Positions 63,921-64,000 of a stretch of DNA of 64,000 nucleotides are shown piece by piece; the first letter of the stretch is position 1, and every line of letters begins with the position of its first letter. The position numbers and the translations under genes were made by a program. The stretch is from Agrypnia vestita (taxonomy: Eukaryota > Arthropoda > Insecta > Trichoptera > Phryganeidae). A model generated the notes under the pieces. The model ran no database searches. It saw only the letters and a program-made list of their open reading frames with translations, and was not told the origin of the DNA. The DNA is taken from positions 1-64,000 of the forward strand of contig JADDOH010002111.1 in NCBI GenBank assembly GCA_016648135.1, in the 5' to 3' direction.

Positions 63921-64000
63921 AAAAATAGTTAACACGCAGAACTTAATAATAATATTTATTAAAATTTAATTTATTTTAAATTTCAGTAATAATAATATTC

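Overview
The window reads as gene-poor intergenic DNA of an animal, almost certainly an insect. It is AT-rich, carries frequent GTAGGTA/TACCTA words, and is packed with decayed copies of transposon classes typical of beetles, moths and bugs: several non-LTR retrotransposon (LINE) families, Penelope-like elements, mariner/Tc1, hAT, PIF-Harbinger and Helitron-like DNA elements, LTRs and tRNA-derived SINEs. The order cannot be fixed from this sequence. I find no intact host protein gene. The only feature that looks functional in the ordinary sense is a tRNA-Cys(GCA) on the minus strand near 43.7 kb, with a T-run terminator.

Layout. 1-7 kb: LINE scraps, a Helitron copy inside an older repeat, and a TIR element. 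7-13 kb: a solo LTR, a small hAT MITE with target duplication, and LINE 3' ends. 13-18 kb: two oppositely oriented Penelope-like 3' ends with GIY-YIG remnants, a SINE, a second Helitron copy, and a LINE inserted into another LINE. 18-26 kb: two more hAT-type elements, LINE fragments, a third Helitron copy. 26-37 kb: LINE ends with (GAT)n tails, two copies of an ACTCCC-ended repeat, a mariner-superfamily element with very long TIRs, two LTR copies, and an inverted repeat with a hammerhead-like motif on each arm. 37-43 kb: a nearly complete mariner (broken transposase, TA duplication, 29-bp TIRs) and more LINE and SINE ends. 43-54 kb: the tRNA, LINE remnants, and a 383-bp Penelope-type insertion flanked by a perfect 12-bp duplication. 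54-64 kb: a third Penelope-like remnant, a Harbinger-like element holding a short MADF-type ORF, a TAA-flanked MITE, LINE ends and GC-rich unique islands.

The most interesting pattern is a set of about ten short motifs with the hammerhead ribozyme layout CUGAnGA - stem II - GAAA - palindrome - H. Their sequences differ, but in nearly all the bases after GAA form a perfect palindrome (ACGT, ACATGT, ACCGGT, ACTATAGT, ACAGCTGT). That is what a double (dimeric) hammerhead with a minimal stem III requires. Each also has one extra base between A9 and stem II. Three lie next to GIY-YIG remnants of Penelope-like elements, and two sit in short insertions with 11-12 bp target duplications.

A second pattern is a Helitron family whose copies each carry two long arrays of alternating GAA/TTC units at exact 5-nt spacing, i.e. 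heat-shock-element arrays. Between the mobile elements lie about a dozen GC-rich, ORF-free unique islands of 150-400 bp that could be conserved regulatory sequence of a distant gene.
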